NCBI RefSeq assembly: GCF_900090145.1
Contig: NZ_FMHI01000016.1
Coordinates: 98,803 to 162,802 of the forward strand
DNA: 64,000 bases
Direction: 5' to 3'
Origin: Streptomyces sp. WMMB 322
GTDB taxonomy: Bacteria; Actinomycetota; Actinomycetes; Streptomycetales; Streptomycetaceae
This document shows positions 8,469 through 16,856 of the stretch, one piece after another. Position 1 is the first letter of the stretch. Each line of letters starts with the position of its first letter. A program made the position numbers and the translations under genes. Under the pieces are notes generated by a model. It was not told where the DNA came from. It searched no databases and was given only the letters and a program-made list of their open reading frames with translations.

Positions 8469-8696
8469 TCAGCCCTCTCCCGCCTCTGTGCCGGCAGGAG
8501 CAGTGAGCTTCTCCGTCTCGTCCTGTATCTCCGCGGCGATCTTCTTGAGCTCCGGCTCGAACTTACGCCCGTGGTGTGCGCAGAACAGCAGCTCTCCGCC
8601 GCTGAGCAGTACGACGCGCAGATAGGCCTGAGCGTTGCAGCGGTCACAGCGGTCGGCGGCCGTCAACGGAGTCGCGGGGGTCAGAACTGTAGTCAC
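8469..8696 (-). CDS. Small putative zinc-binding protein (DUF7455-like)
   Basis: A 75-residue protein with CDRCNAQAYLRV near the start and FCAHHGRKFEPEL after a short beta strand, giving a C-x2-C ... C-x2-H ligand set typical of a small zinc ribbon. It matches an actinobacterial conserved family that I recall sitting between the hrdB-linked protease and the topoisomerase gene. It reads divergently from parE. The molecular role is unknown. A charged C-terminal helix (ELKKIAAEIQDETEKL) could mediate protein contacts. Confidence 0.82.
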   Translation of the reverse strand: MTTVLTPATPLTAADRCDRCNAQAYLRVVLLSGGELLFCAHHGRKFEPELKKIAAEIQDETEKLTAPAGTEAGEG

Positions 8697-9121
8697 GTCG
8701 CCTCTTCTCTAGCTCGACGAGCTGTCGTACCAGGGTCAACATCCAACCAGGCCGAAAACGTTCCCGCTCTCGGCGATTCCTCGAAGATTTCTCCCCGGGG
8801 GCGGCTGCATGTTGCCGGGTGGCGGCGAATGAGCCGTATTGCGTGGGTTGCTTCGTGATCACGATGCTTGGTGGCTGTTGTCCAGTTGTTTGTCTCTGCA
8901 GTGTTCCCGTGTTGAAGGGGACGTGCCCGGAGCCTAAATGGTTCATGCGCCAAAGGGAACGTGATGTGTGCGTCACCCCATCGAGTTATCGAACGTACGA
9001 ACGATCATCGGCTACCATGAATCCCTTCCCGGGTGGCGAGCCACGCCCTCTCCTGCACTCTCGGTACCCTCTGACGCGGCAACCAGCCACCACAAGCAGA
9101 ATTCAGCGAGGAGCGAACCGC
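8697..9121. promoter_or_regulatory. Divergent promoter region upstream of parE
   Basis: About 425 bases without a gene. By eye it contains the perfect 12-bp palindrome TCGTGATCACGA (8853-8864), the closely spaced direct repeat CGAACG-TA-CGAACG around 8995-9009, and a TACCAT hexamer at 9013-9018 that could be a -10 for parE about 100 bases before its start. None of these matches a box I can name with confidence; the LexA consensus is not met because the CGAAC elements are direct rather than inverted. Confidence 0.35.
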
Positions 9122-11269
9122 GTGACCGCCGACTCTTCCCTGGCCTCCGGCAGGGGGAACACCAAGCCGTCCACCGCGTTGCTCAGCGGGACAGACAGGG
9201 ACGGCGGCGCCAACTACACCGCGCGGCACCTGCTCGTCCTGGAGGGGCTCGAAGCGGTGCGCAAGCGCCCCGGCATGTACATCGGCTCCACCGACAGCCG
9301 GGGCCTGATGCACTGTCTGTGGGAGATCATCGACAACTCCGTCGACGAGGCCCTCGGCGGTCACTGCGACCACATCGAGGTCGTCCTGTACCAGGACGGC
9401 TCCGTCGAGATCCGCGACAACGGCCGCGGAATCCCGGTCGACGTCGAGCCCAAGACCGGTCTGTCCGGCATCGAGGTCGTGATGACCAAGCTGCACGCCG
9501 GCGGCAAGTTCGGCGGCGGCTCGTACGCGGCGTCGGGCGGCCTGCACGGCGTCGGCGCCTCCGTCGTCAATGCGCTCTCCTCCCGGCTCGACATCGAGGT
9601 CGACCGCAGCAGCCGCACGCATTCGATCAGCTTCCGCCGCGGCGTTCCCGGCATCTTCACGGAGTCCGGTCCGGATGCGCCCTTCGATCCCGGGAGCGGG
9701 CTGCGCAAGGGCAAGAAGCTGCCCAAGAACCGCACCGGTACCCGCGTGCGCTACTGGGCGGACCGGCAGATCTTCCTCAAGGACGCCCGACTCTCGCTGG
9801 AGACGCTGCACGCCCGCGCCCGGCAGACCGCCTTCCTCGTGCCCGGGCTCACGCTGGTCGTGCGCGACGAGCGTGGACTGGACGGACAGGAGGTCTCCGA
9901 GGAGGTCTTCCGCTACGACGGCGGGATCAGCGAGTTCTGCGAGTACCTGGCGCAGGACAAGCCGGTCAGCGACGTGGTGCGCCTGCAGGGCAAGGGCCAG
10001 TTCAAGGAGACGGTGCCGGTCCTCGACGACCGGGGTCACATGATCCCCACGGAGGTGCAGCGCGAGCTGGGTGTCGACATCGCGCTCCGCTGGGGCACGG
10101 GCTACGACTCGACGCTGAAGTCCTTCGTCAACATCATCGCCACCCCCAAGGGGGGCACACACGTCTCGGGATTCGAGCGGGCCGTCACCAAGACCGTCAA
10201 CGAGGCGTTGCGCTCCACGAAGATCCTTCGCGTGGCCGAGGACGACATCGCCAAGGACGACGCGATGGAAGGCCTCACCGCCGTGGTGACGGTGCGGCTC
10301 GCCGAACCGCAGTTCGAGGGGCAGACGAAGGAGGTCCTCGGCACCTCGGCGGCCTCCCGCATCGTCGGACAGGTCGTGGCCAAGGAGCTCAAGTCGTTCC
10401 TCACCTCGACCAAGCGAGACGCCAAGCAGCAGGCACGGGCCGTGCTGGAGAAGATCGCCGCGGCTGCCCGCACGCGCATCGCCGCCCGGCAGCACAAGGA
10501 GGCGCAGCGGCGGAAGACTGCACTGGAATCGTCCTCGCTGCCCGCCAAACTCGCCGATTGCCGTAGTGACGACGTCGACCGCAGCGAACTGTTCATCGTC
10601 GAGGGGGATTCGGCGCTCGGTACCGCGAAGCTGGCCCGGAACTCCGAATTCCAGGCGCTGCTGCCGATCCGGGGCAAGATCCTCAATGTTCAGAAGTCCT
10701 CCGTCGCCGACATGCTCAAGAACGCCGAGTGCGGCTCGATCATCCAGGTGATAGGAGCCGGGTCCGGGCGGACCTTCGACATCGACCAGGCGCGGTACGG
10801 CAAGGTCATCTTCCTCGCCGACGCCGACGTCGACGGCGCTCACATCCGGTGCCTGCTGCTGACGCTCTTCCAGCGCTACATGAGGCCCATGGTCGAAGAG
10901 GGCCGGGTCTTCTCCGCGGTGCCTCCGCTGCACCGGATCGAGCTGGTCAACCCCAAGAAGGGGCAGGAGAAGTACATCTACACCTACTCCGACAACGAGC
11001 TGCGGCAGACGCTCATGGAGCTGGAGCGCGGCAAGGTGCGATACAAGGATTCGATCCAGCGTTACAAGGGCCTCGGTGAGATGGACGCCGGCCAGCTCGC
11101 CGAGACCACGATGGACCCGCGTCACCGCACCCTGCGCAGGATCAACATCAGTGACCTGGAGGCGGCGGAGGCGGCCTTCGACCTGCTCATGGGCAGCGAT
11201 GTGGCCCCGCGCAGGGAGTTCATCAGCTCCTCCGCGGCGACCCTGGACCGTTCGCGGATCGACGTCTAG
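9122..11269 (+). CDS. parE: DNA topoisomerase IV subunit B (ParE; GyrB-like ATPase)
   Basis: A 715-residue type IIA topoisomerase ATPase subunit. The GHKL ATPase motifs are visible (EIIDNSVDEAL, DNGRGIPVDV, KLHAGGKFGG, GLHGVGASVVNALS), then the transducer domain, and the Toprim domain with EGDSALGTAK and the metal-binding DADVDGAHI. The C-terminal RYKGLGEMDAGQL is conserved in GyrB/ParE. It pairs with ParC, encoded about 7 kb away on the other strand, rather than with a gyrA. The true gyrB/gyrA pair normally lies near oriC, which supports the topo IV assignment. GTG at 9122 is chosen for GAGGAG at 9108-9113. Confidence 0.93.
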   Translation: MTADSSLASGRGNTKPSTALLSGTDRDGGANYTARHLLVLEGLEAVRKRPGMYIGSTDSRGLMHCLWEIIDNSVDEALGGHCDHIEVVLYQDGSVEIRDNGRGIPVDVEPKTGLSGIEVVMTKLHAGGKFGGGSYAASGGLHGVGASVVNALSSRLDIEVDRSSRTHSISFRRGVPGIFTESGPDAPFDPGSGLRKGKKLPKNRTGTRVRYWADRQIFLKDARLSLETLHARARQTAFLVPGLTLVVRDERGLDGQEVSEEVFRYDGGISEFCEYLAQDKPVSDVVRLQGKGQFKETVPVLDDRGHMIPTEVQRELGVDIALRWGTGYDSTLKSFVNIIATPKGGTHVSGFERAVTKTVNEALRSTKILRVAEDDIAKDDAMEGLTAVVTVRLAEPQFEGQTKEVLGTSAASRIVGQVVAKELKSFLTSTKRDAKQQARAVLEKIAAAARTRIAARQHKEAQRRKTALESSSLPAKLADCRSDDVDRSELFIVEGDSALGTAKLARNSEFQALLPIRGKILNVQKSSVADMLKNAECGSIIQVIGAGSGRTFDIDQARYGKVIFLADADVDGAHIRCLLLTLFQRYMRPMVEEGRVFSAVPPLHRIELVNPKKGQEKYIYTYSDNELRQTLMELERGKVRYKDSIQRYKGLGEMDAGQLAETTMDPRHRTLRRINISDLEAAEAAFDLLMGSDVAPRREFISSSAATLDRSRIDV

Positions 11270-11275
11270 TCGCAG

Positions 11276-11363
11276 CCCCTGGCCGGCGCCGTGCACAGGG
11301 CGCCGGCCAGGGGCCGGTCCAGCGGTGATGACCGCTGGACCGGTACGTCACCTGAAAAGGTGA
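11276..11363 (+). terminator. Three consecutive hairpins after parE
   Basis: Three perfect stems in a row: a 15-bp stem (11276-11290 with 11299-11313), a 13-bp stem with a GATG loop (11314-11326 with 11331-11343), and a small TCACCT-gaaa-AGGTGA hairpin (11348-11363). The first begins seven bases after the parE stop. Confidence 0.88.
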
Positions 11364-11415
11364 ACAGTCCCGGATGCCCCATCCGTGATCTTCTGTGCTT
11401 GTCCATTCTTTGGGC

Positions 11416-11964
11416 ATGCGCACCGACGATCCCTGGTACGACGCCCTGGCCTCCGGTCCGGGCGATCACGACGCCCCGCCCGCGGCGACGGCCGCGACCC
11501 TGCCTCCTCGCAGCGACGACGCGCGCACCGGGGCCGGTGAGGGTGCGCGCACCGGTGACGGGCAGCCCGCGAACTGCGAGGACGGTCCGGAGACCCGCGA
11601 GGCGCATGCCGCCGCGGTATACGTCGCCGTCCAGCGGAGTGAGGCCTTCCAGCAGGTGCGGCGGCGCTACCGGCGCTTCGTCGCGCCCGTCAGCGTCGCC
11701 TTCCTGGCCTGGTATCTCGCCTACCTCGTCACCGCGACCGCGGCACCGGAGCTGATGTCCCGTCCGCTCGCCGGAGTGTTCAACGTCGCCATGGCCGCCG
11801 GTCTCGCGCAGTTCGCCAGCACCTTCCTGCTGACGTGGGCGTACGTGCGCCACGCGCGGCTGCGCCGGGACGGACTCGCACTCGACCTGCGCTGGGAGAC
11901 CGAGGACATGGCCCGCGCGTACACCGCCCCAGCCCCCCGTACGGCCATGGAGAGCATGCGTTGA
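11416..11964 (+). CDS. DUF485 membrane protein, partner of the downstream symporter
   Basis: A 182-residue protein with about 75 disordered, charged residues followed by a DUF485 domain: a basic helix (AFQQVRRRYRRFVAPV), one membrane segment (SVAFLAWYLAYLVTA), a short loop and a second segment (FNVAMAAGLAQFASTFLLTWAYV). DUF485 proteins are typically encoded directly upstream of acetate/monocarboxylate symporters of the SSS family, as here, with the stop codon overlapping the next start. ATG at 11416 is chosen over 11395 because it gives the usual MRTDDPWYDAL-like start; neither has a clear ribosome binding site. It probably assists or regulates the symporter. Confidence 0.85.
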   Translation: MRTDDPWYDALASGPGDHDAPPAATAATLPPRSDDARTGAGEGARTGDGQPANCEDGPETREAHAAAVYVAVQRSEAFQQVRRRYRRFVAPVSVAFLAWYLAYLVTATAAPELMSRPLAGVFNVAMAAGLAQFASTFLLTWAYVRHARLRRDGLALDLRWETEDMARAYTAPAPRTAMESMR

Positions 11965-13547
11965 CCGGCAACCATCAGACGCTGACTCTGGTGCTCTTCA
12001 GCGCCGTCATCGCCGCCACCCTGGTCATCACCACGCTGGCCAGCCGCAGACGGCGCGGCTCACCCGAGGAGTTCTACGCGGGCGGCCGTCTCTTCAGTCC
12101 TATGGAGAACGGATTCGCCATCGCGGGCGACTACATGTCGGCGGCCTCCTTCCTCGGGATCGCCGGCGTCATCGCCCTGTACGGCTACGACGGCATCCTC
12201 TACTCCGTCGGATTCCTCGCGGCCTGGCTGGTGGTGCTGCTTCTCGTCGCCGAACTCGTGCGCAACTGCGGGCGGTTCACGCTGGCGGACGTCGTCACCG
12301 CAAGGCTGCGTGCGCGCCCGGTCCGCATCGCCTCGGGCGTCTCGTCCGTGACCGTCTCGGTGCTGTATCTCGTCGCGCAGATGGTCGGTGCCGGCAGTCT
12401 CGTGGCGCTCCTGCTGGGGAGTGCGAGCGGGGCGGCGCGCTCCTGGACGGTGATCGGCGTCGGGGCCCTCATGATCGTTTACGTCTCCTGCGGCGGAATG
12501 CGTGCGACGACGTGGATTCAGATCGTGAAGGCGGTGCTTCTGCTGGGCGGGGCCGTCACGCTGACAGTGCTCGTGCTGATGCGCTTCGGCGGCGATCTCG
12601 GTGCACTGCTCGGCGCTGCCGCCGAACGCAGCGGCCACGGGCGGGACTTCCTCGCTCCCGGCCTGCGCTACGGGGGCGAGTGGACACACCGGCTGGACTT
12701 CATCAGCCTCGGCCTGGCGCTCGTACTGGGAACTGCCGGGCTGCCGCACATCCTGTCGCGCTTCTACACGGTGCCCACCGCGCGGGCCGCGCGCCGCTCG
12801 GTCGTCTGGTCGATCGGTCTGATCGGCGCGTTCTACCTGATGACGATCGTCCTCGGGTTCGGGGCCGCTGCGCTGCTGGGCAGCGGGACGGTGCGCGCCT
12901 CCGATCCCGCCGGGAACACGGCGGTGCCCCTGCTCTCCCTGGAACTGGGCGGAGGAGCCGGATCGACCGGGGGCTCCGTACTGTTCGCGGTCGTCGCGGC
13001 GGTCGCCTTCGCGACGATTCTCGCGGTGGTCGCGGGGATCACCCTCGCGTCGTCGGCGTCGGTCGCTCACGATCTGTACGCGTCGCTGAGCAGGCGCGGC
13101 GCGCGGGGTGAGGTGGGCGTCGCCCGTGTCGCGGCGGTAGGGGTCGGCGCCACCGCGATCGGACTCGGGCTTCTCGCGCAGCATCTCAATGTCGCCTTCC
13201 TCGTAGGTCTGGCGTTCGCGGTGGCGGCTGCCGCCAACCTGCCGGTGCTGCTCTACGCCCTGTTCTGGCGCCGGTTCACCACGAGGGGGGCGGTGTGGTC
13301 GGTCTACGGCGGGCTGGTGCCGGCGATCGTGCTCGTGCTGCTCTCGCCGGTCGTCTCGGGCGCGCCCGGTGCGCTCTTCCCCCGGTTCGACTTCGCCGTC
13401 TTCCCGTTGGAGAACCCCGGCGTGGTCGCGATTCCACTCGGCTTCCTCTTCGGCTGGCTGGGCACCGTCACCTCGCGTGAGGTGCCCGACGACGCCAAGC
13501 ACGCGGAGACGGAGGTGCGTTCGCTCACGGGTGCGGGGGCGGTCTGA
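11961..13547 (+). CDS. Sodium:solute symporter family transporter (acetate/monocarboxylate type)
   Basis: A 528-residue SSS-family transporter with about 13 hydrophobic segments. The N-terminal motif RRGSPEEFYAGGRLFSPMENG and DYMSAASFLGIAGVIALYGYDG are characteristic of ActP/MctP-like cation:acetate or monocarboxylate symporters; GTAGLPHILSRFYTVPTARAA contains the conserved Arg-rich loop. Translation most likely begins at TTG 11961, which overlaps the DUF485 stop codon as TTGA and has GGAGAG seven bases upstream, so the two proteins are translationally coupled. A CitA-type sensor kinase lies close by and might sense the same class of carboxylate, though that is inference. The substrate cannot be read from sequence alone. 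Confidence 0.9.
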   Translation: MTGNHQTLTLVLFSAVIAATLVITTLASRRRRGSPEEFYAGGRLFSPMENGFAIAGDYMSAASFLGIAGVIALYGYDGILYSVGFLAAWLVVLLLVAELVRNCGRFTLADVVTARLRARPVRIASGVSSVTVSVLYLVAQMVGAGSLVALLLGSASGAARSWTVIGVGALMIVYVSCGGMRATTWIQIVKAVLLLGGAVTLTVLVLMRFGGDLGALLGAAAERSGHGRDFLAPGLRYGGEWTHRLDFISLGLALVLGTAGLPHILSRFYTVPTARAARRSVVWSIGLIGAFYLMTIVLGFGAAALLGSGTVRASDPAGNTAVPLLSLELGGGAGSTGGSVLFAVVAAVAFATILAVVAGITLASSASVAHDLYASLSRRGARGEVGVARVAAVGVGATAIGLGLLAQHLNVAFLVGLAFAVAAAANLPVLLYALFWRRFTTRGAVWSVYGGLVPAIVLVLLSPVVSGAPGALFPRFDFAVFPLENPGVVAIPLGFLFGWLGTVTSREVPDDAKHAETEVRSLTGAGAV

Positions 13548-13836
13548 CGGGCCGCGTGCGGAGCATGGTGCCCACACCGGCGGCGGTCACATTGTGAAGA
13601 GTTAGGTCCAGACCTATTGACATCGCTGTCTCGGCGCCGGAAATTGTCTTCAAGAGATGACGGCATGCCCGTCGATGCGGTCGGTCCGTGCCGAGTGAAC
13701 TGCCGTGCGCCCCACACCTGTTCACCCGAAGTGCGGGCCCGTCCGCCGGACTGCCGGAGCGCGAACCCGGCCGCGCCACGCGGCCGGGACCTTCTGGGCC
13801 GCACAGGCGGTCCTCCCCACAGGAAGGCACCGCTCG
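13548..13836 (+). promoter_or_regulatory. Upstream region of the GH16 gene
   Basis: This 289-base gap carries the DasR-like operator at 13603-13616 overlapping a TTGACA hexamer at 13617-13622. An imperfect -10 could lie near GAAATT about 17 bases downstream. The rest is featureless to the ribosome binding site. Confidence 0.5.
13603..13616. promoter_or_regulatory. DasR-like operator (dre candidate) upstream of glucanase gene
   Basis: TAGGTCCAGACCTA is a near-perfect palindrome whose core GGTCcAGACC matches the DasR-responsive element core GGTCtAGACC at nine of ten positions. It abuts TTGACA at 13617, so a bound repressor would cover the -35 region. The flanks (TTA/TAT) depart from the full ACTGGTCTAGACCACT consensus. 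Confidence 0.5.
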
Positions 13837-14697
13837 ATGAGACCGAAGACCTCGCTGACGGCTGGGCTGCTGGCCGCCGCCGCCCTCGCGATGACCCCGC
13901 TGCTCTCGGTGCCGGCGAGCGCCGGAACACAGGCCGCGGACCGGGACGCCGCCAAGGCAGCGCAGTTCACCGACGACTTCGACGGACCGGCCGGCAGCCC
14001 CGTGGACGGTTCCAAGTGGAAACTGGAGACGGGCGACAACGTCAGCAACCACGAGCGCCAGTACTACACATCGGGGACCGACAACGCAGCGCTGGACGGC
14101 AACGGCAACCTCGTCATCACCGCCAAGAAGGAGAACCCGGGCAACTACAGCTGCTGGTACGGCCCGTGTGAGTACACCTCGGCGCGGCTGAACACCGCGA
14201 GCACCTTCACCACCACCTACGGGCATGCAGAAGCCCGCATGAAGGTGCCCCAGGGGCAGGGCATGTGGCCGGCGTTCTGGATGCTCGGTGAGGACATCGG
14301 CAGTGCAGGATGGCCCGCATGCGGTGAGATCGACGTCATGGAGAACATCGGATCCGAGCCGAGTACCGTGCACGGCACCATCCACGGGCCCGGATACTCC
14401 GGTGGCGAGGGCATCGGTTCCGGCTACTCCCTCCCGGACGGGCAGAAGTTCGCGGACGACTTCCACACCTTCGCGGTCGACTGGTCACCGGATAAGATCG
14501 TCTGGTCGGTCGACGGCAACGAGTACCAGACCCGTACTCCCGCCGATCTGGGCGGCGACCGCTGGGTCTTCGACCACCCCTTCTTCATGATCCTCAACCT
14601 CGCCGTCGGCGGCGACTGGCCGGGCGACCCGGACGGGAGCACCAGCTTCCCCCAGCAGCTCGTGGTCGACTACGTCCGTGTGACGGGCGGCAACTGA
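13837..14697 (+). CDS. Secreted glycoside hydrolase family 16 beta-glucanase
   Basis: A 286-residue secreted enzyme. A signal peptide (SLTAGLLAAAALAMTPLLSV..ASA) precedes a GH16 beta-jelly-roll domain. The catalytic signature GEIDVMENIG holds nucleophile Glu, assisting Asp and acid/base Glu in the E-x-D-x-x-E pattern with the extra Met of laminarinase-type enzymes, suggesting endo-beta-1,3(4)-glucanase activity on fungal or plant glucans. Other family marks are GMWPAFWMLG and FFMILNLAVGGDWPG. It has no carbohydrate-binding module. AGGAAGG at 13821-13827 fixes the ATG. The candidate DasR-like site upstream would link it to amino-sugar control of polymer degradation. Confidence 0.94.
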   Translation: MRPKTSLTAGLLAAAALAMTPLLSVPASAGTQAADRDAAKAAQFTDDFDGPAGSPVDGSKWKLETGDNVSNHERQYYTSGTDNAALDGNGNLVITAKKENPGNYSCWYGPCEYTSARLNTASTFTTTYGHAEARMKVPQGQGMWPAFWMLGEDIGSAGWPACGEIDVMENIGSEPSTVHGTIHGPGYSGGEGIGSGYSLPDGQKFADDFHTFAVDWSPDKIVWSVDGNEYQTRTPADLGGDRWVFDHPFFMILNLAVGGDWPGDPDGSTSFPQQLVVDYVRVTGGN

Positions 14698-14723
14698 CGG
14701 CCCTCCCCGGCCGTCCCACGAAC

Positions 14724-14759
14724 CGTCCGGACCGGCGTTGCCGGGCGCCGGTCCGGACG
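14724..14759. terminator. Terminator hairpin between convergent glucanase and sensor kinase genes
   Basis: CGTCCGGACCGGCG (14724-14737) pairs perfectly with CGCCGGTCCGGACG (14746-14759), a 14-bp stem with an 8-nt loop, placed to stop transcription from both sides. Confidence 0.9.
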
Positions 14760-14770
14760 CCGCCGGTGCT

Positions 14771-16597
14771 TCAGCCCGAGGAATCCCCCGGGTGCAGCGC
14801 CTGCGGCAGCACCACTGTGAACTCGGCGCCTCCGCGGGCCCCTTCGCCCACCCGCGCGGAGCCGCCGTGACGCTCCGCCAGCCGGCGCACCAGCGCAAGG
14901 CCCAGGCCGCGCTGACGGTGCGCAGGCGGGTCCTTCGTGGACCAGCCTTCGGAAAAGACCTGTTCACGCAGCTCGCCGGGGACTCCCGGGCCGCTGTCGG
15001 TCACCTGGAGGACGACGCCGGAGCCGTCCCCCGTGAGCGCGCCGTCCCGGAGTCCCTGCGCCCCCGCGCCGTCCGCGTCACCGCCTTCCCGCGTGCGGCT
15101 GCCCGTGTGCACCTCCACCTCCACCAGCGCATCGGCCGAGCCCGCAGCCGCGTCCAGCGCGTTGTCGACGAGGTTGCCCAGCACCGTGGCCAGCTCGCGC
15201 GGGTCGACCAACCGGTCCGGCAGGTGTGTGTCGGGGGTGAGACGCAGCGCGACCCCCCGCTCGGCCGCGACCGTCGCCTTCCCCACCAGCAGCGCGGCGA
15301 GCAGCGGGTCCTCGACGCGTTCCGCGATCTGTTCCGCCGTGGCCCTGTGCACACCGACGGCTTCGCTGAGATAGGCGACGGCCTCCTCGTGCTGTCCCAG
15401 TTGCAGAAGCCCCAGCAGGAGGTGCATCCGGTTGGCGTGTTCGTGGTCCTGCGCGCGCAGGGCGTCGATCAGGCCGCGTGAGCCGTCGAGTTCGCGGCCC
15501 AGCAGCTCCAGCTCCGTACGGTCGCGGAAGGTGGCCACCGCTCCGCCGTCGCCCGTGGGCATGCGGTTGGCGACGAGCACCCTGCCGCCGCTGACGGCGA
15601 GCAGATCCGTCCCGGTGACGTCGCCGCAGAGGACGTCCGCCGTGCGGCCCGGCCCCAGCACCTGCGCCAGGGGACGGCCGGTGTCCTCGGGCCGCAGTTC
15701 CAGCAGCCGCTGTGCCTCGTCGTTGACGAGTCTGATCCGGCCCTCCGCGTCGAGCGCGACGACTCCCTCGCGGATGCCGTGCAGCATCGCCTCACGCTCG
15801 TCCAGCAGCGAGGAGATGTCGGAGAAGGCCAGGTCGTGGGTCTGCCGCTGGAGCCGCCGCGAGACGAGCACGGAGGCGAGGACGCCGACGGCGAGCGCCC
15901 CGCCTGCGTAGGCGAGCAGTTCGGGGACGGCACCGAGGAACTTGTCCCGCACGCCCTCGTAGGCGATGCCGACGGAGACGGCACCGATCACCTCGCCGTG
16001 TTCGTCGCGCAGCGGCACCTTGCCACGGGCGGAGCGTCCCAGGGTTCCCTCGTCGATGTGACGCACCTCGTGCCCGGCGAGGGCTGCGCTGGGGTCGGTG
16101 GAGACGTGGCGGCCGACTCGGCGCGGTTCGGGATGTGACCAGCGGATTCCGCGGGTGTCCATCACCACGACGAAGCCGGCTCCGGTGGACCTGCGTATCC
16201 GCTCGGCCTGCCGCTGTACCGGACCGTGAGCGGACGGGCCGGGCCCGCCGGCGGCGAGATGGCGGGCGAACTCGGGTTGTACGGCGGTCGTCTGCGCGAT
16301 GGCCAGGGCCCGGTCCATCGCCCGCTCGTCCAGCTCGCCGCTGAGCGGTGCGAGGAAGAGGCCGGTGACCAGGGCCGTGACGCCGGTCGCGATCGCCAGC
16401 TGCATCAGCAGAACCTGGGCGAAGACCCGCTGCGGCCAGCGCGGGCGCATCAGTGACGCGGACAGGCGGCGCCTGCCGGTGGGCGCTTCCGGCGGTGTCT
16501 GCGGCGGTGTCTGCGGCGGTGGCACGGTCATCGGCTGCCGAGTCGCTGCCGCACCCCTGACGGGCTCGGAGCCGGACGCGGTGAATGGAGCGGTCAC
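14771..16597 (-). CDS. CitA/DcuS-type sensor histidine kinase (orphan)
   Basis: A 608-residue membrane kinase. A Pro-rich N-terminus leads to a first membrane segment (AQVLLMQLAIATGVTALVTG), an extracytoplasmic sensor domain with FVVVMDTRGIRWSHP and VSVGIAYEGV typical of CitA/DcuS carboxylate sensors, a second segment, and a PAS domain (HGIREGVVALDAEGRIRLVND). The dimerisation/phosphoacceptor motif is DHEHANRMHLLLGLL, whose first His is the likely phosphorylation site, followed by ATPase motifs NLVDNALDAA, DSGPGVPG and GLGLALVRR. GTG at 16597 is favoured because GAGG lies five bases upstream. No CitB-type response regulator is adjacent, although these kinases usually have one. The carboxylate symporter nearby is a plausible functional partner. 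Confidence 0.88.
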   Translation of the reverse strand: MTAPFTASGSEPVRGAAATRQPMTVPPPQTPPQTPPEAPTGRRRLSASLMRPRWPQRVFAQVLLMQLAIATGVTALVTGLFLAPLSGELDERAMDRALAIAQTTAVQPEFARHLAAGGPGPSAHGPVQRQAERIRRSTGAGFVVVMDTRGIRWSHPEPRRVGRHVSTDPSAALAGHEVRHIDEGTLGRSARGKVPLRDEHGEVIGAVSVGIAYEGVRDKFLGAVPELLAYAGGALAVGVLASVLVSRRLQRQTHDLAFSDISSLLDEREAMLHGIREGVVALDAEGRIRLVNDEAQRLLELRPEDTGRPLAQVLGPGRTADVLCGDVTGTDLLAVSGGRVLVANRMPTGDGGAVATFRDRTELELLGRELDGSRGLIDALRAQDHEHANRMHLLLGLLQLGQHEEAVAYLSEAVGVHRATAEQIAERVEDPLLAALLVGKATVAAERGVALRLTPDTHLPDRLVDPRELATVLGNLVDNALDAAAGSADALVEVEVHTGSRTREGGDADGAGAQGLRDGALTGDGSGVVLQVTDSGPGVPGELREQVFSEGWSTKDPPAHRQRGLGLALVRRLAERHGGSARVGEGARGGAEFTVVLPQALHPGDSSG

Positions 16598-16856
16598 GTG
16601 GACCTCGGACGGATCGGGGAACGGGCCGGGAAACGGTGGCGGCGGCCTGCACCGCGGGCCGCCGGGGCAGGCCGCAGGACGGGGCCGGCCGCTGACGGGA
16701 CAAAGGGCCGGGAAAGGCGTGGAAGGACCGTAGCCGCTGTACGCGGCCTCGCGCTGTGACATGCGGCATCGCCGCGTACGATCGTCAGCCGCCGCACCCG
16801 CAGATCCCGCGTGCGACATCAGTCCCGCGGGCCCGCACATTCCGGAGGAAGCACTC

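Noticed and set aside
8990..9012. Possible LexA/SOS box upstream of parE.
   Set aside because: The CGAAC elements are direct repeats, whereas the SOS box needs an inverted GTTC half.
9005..11296. A 763-codon open frame opposite parE.
   Set aside because: Antisense shadow of a strongly supported gene, with no ribosome binding site.
13602..13617. Possible DmdR1 iron box (TTAGGT ... ACCTA) upstream of the glucanase gene.
   Set aside because: Half-site spacing is four bases rather than seven, and the DasR core fits better; an iron link to a glucanase is also unlikely.
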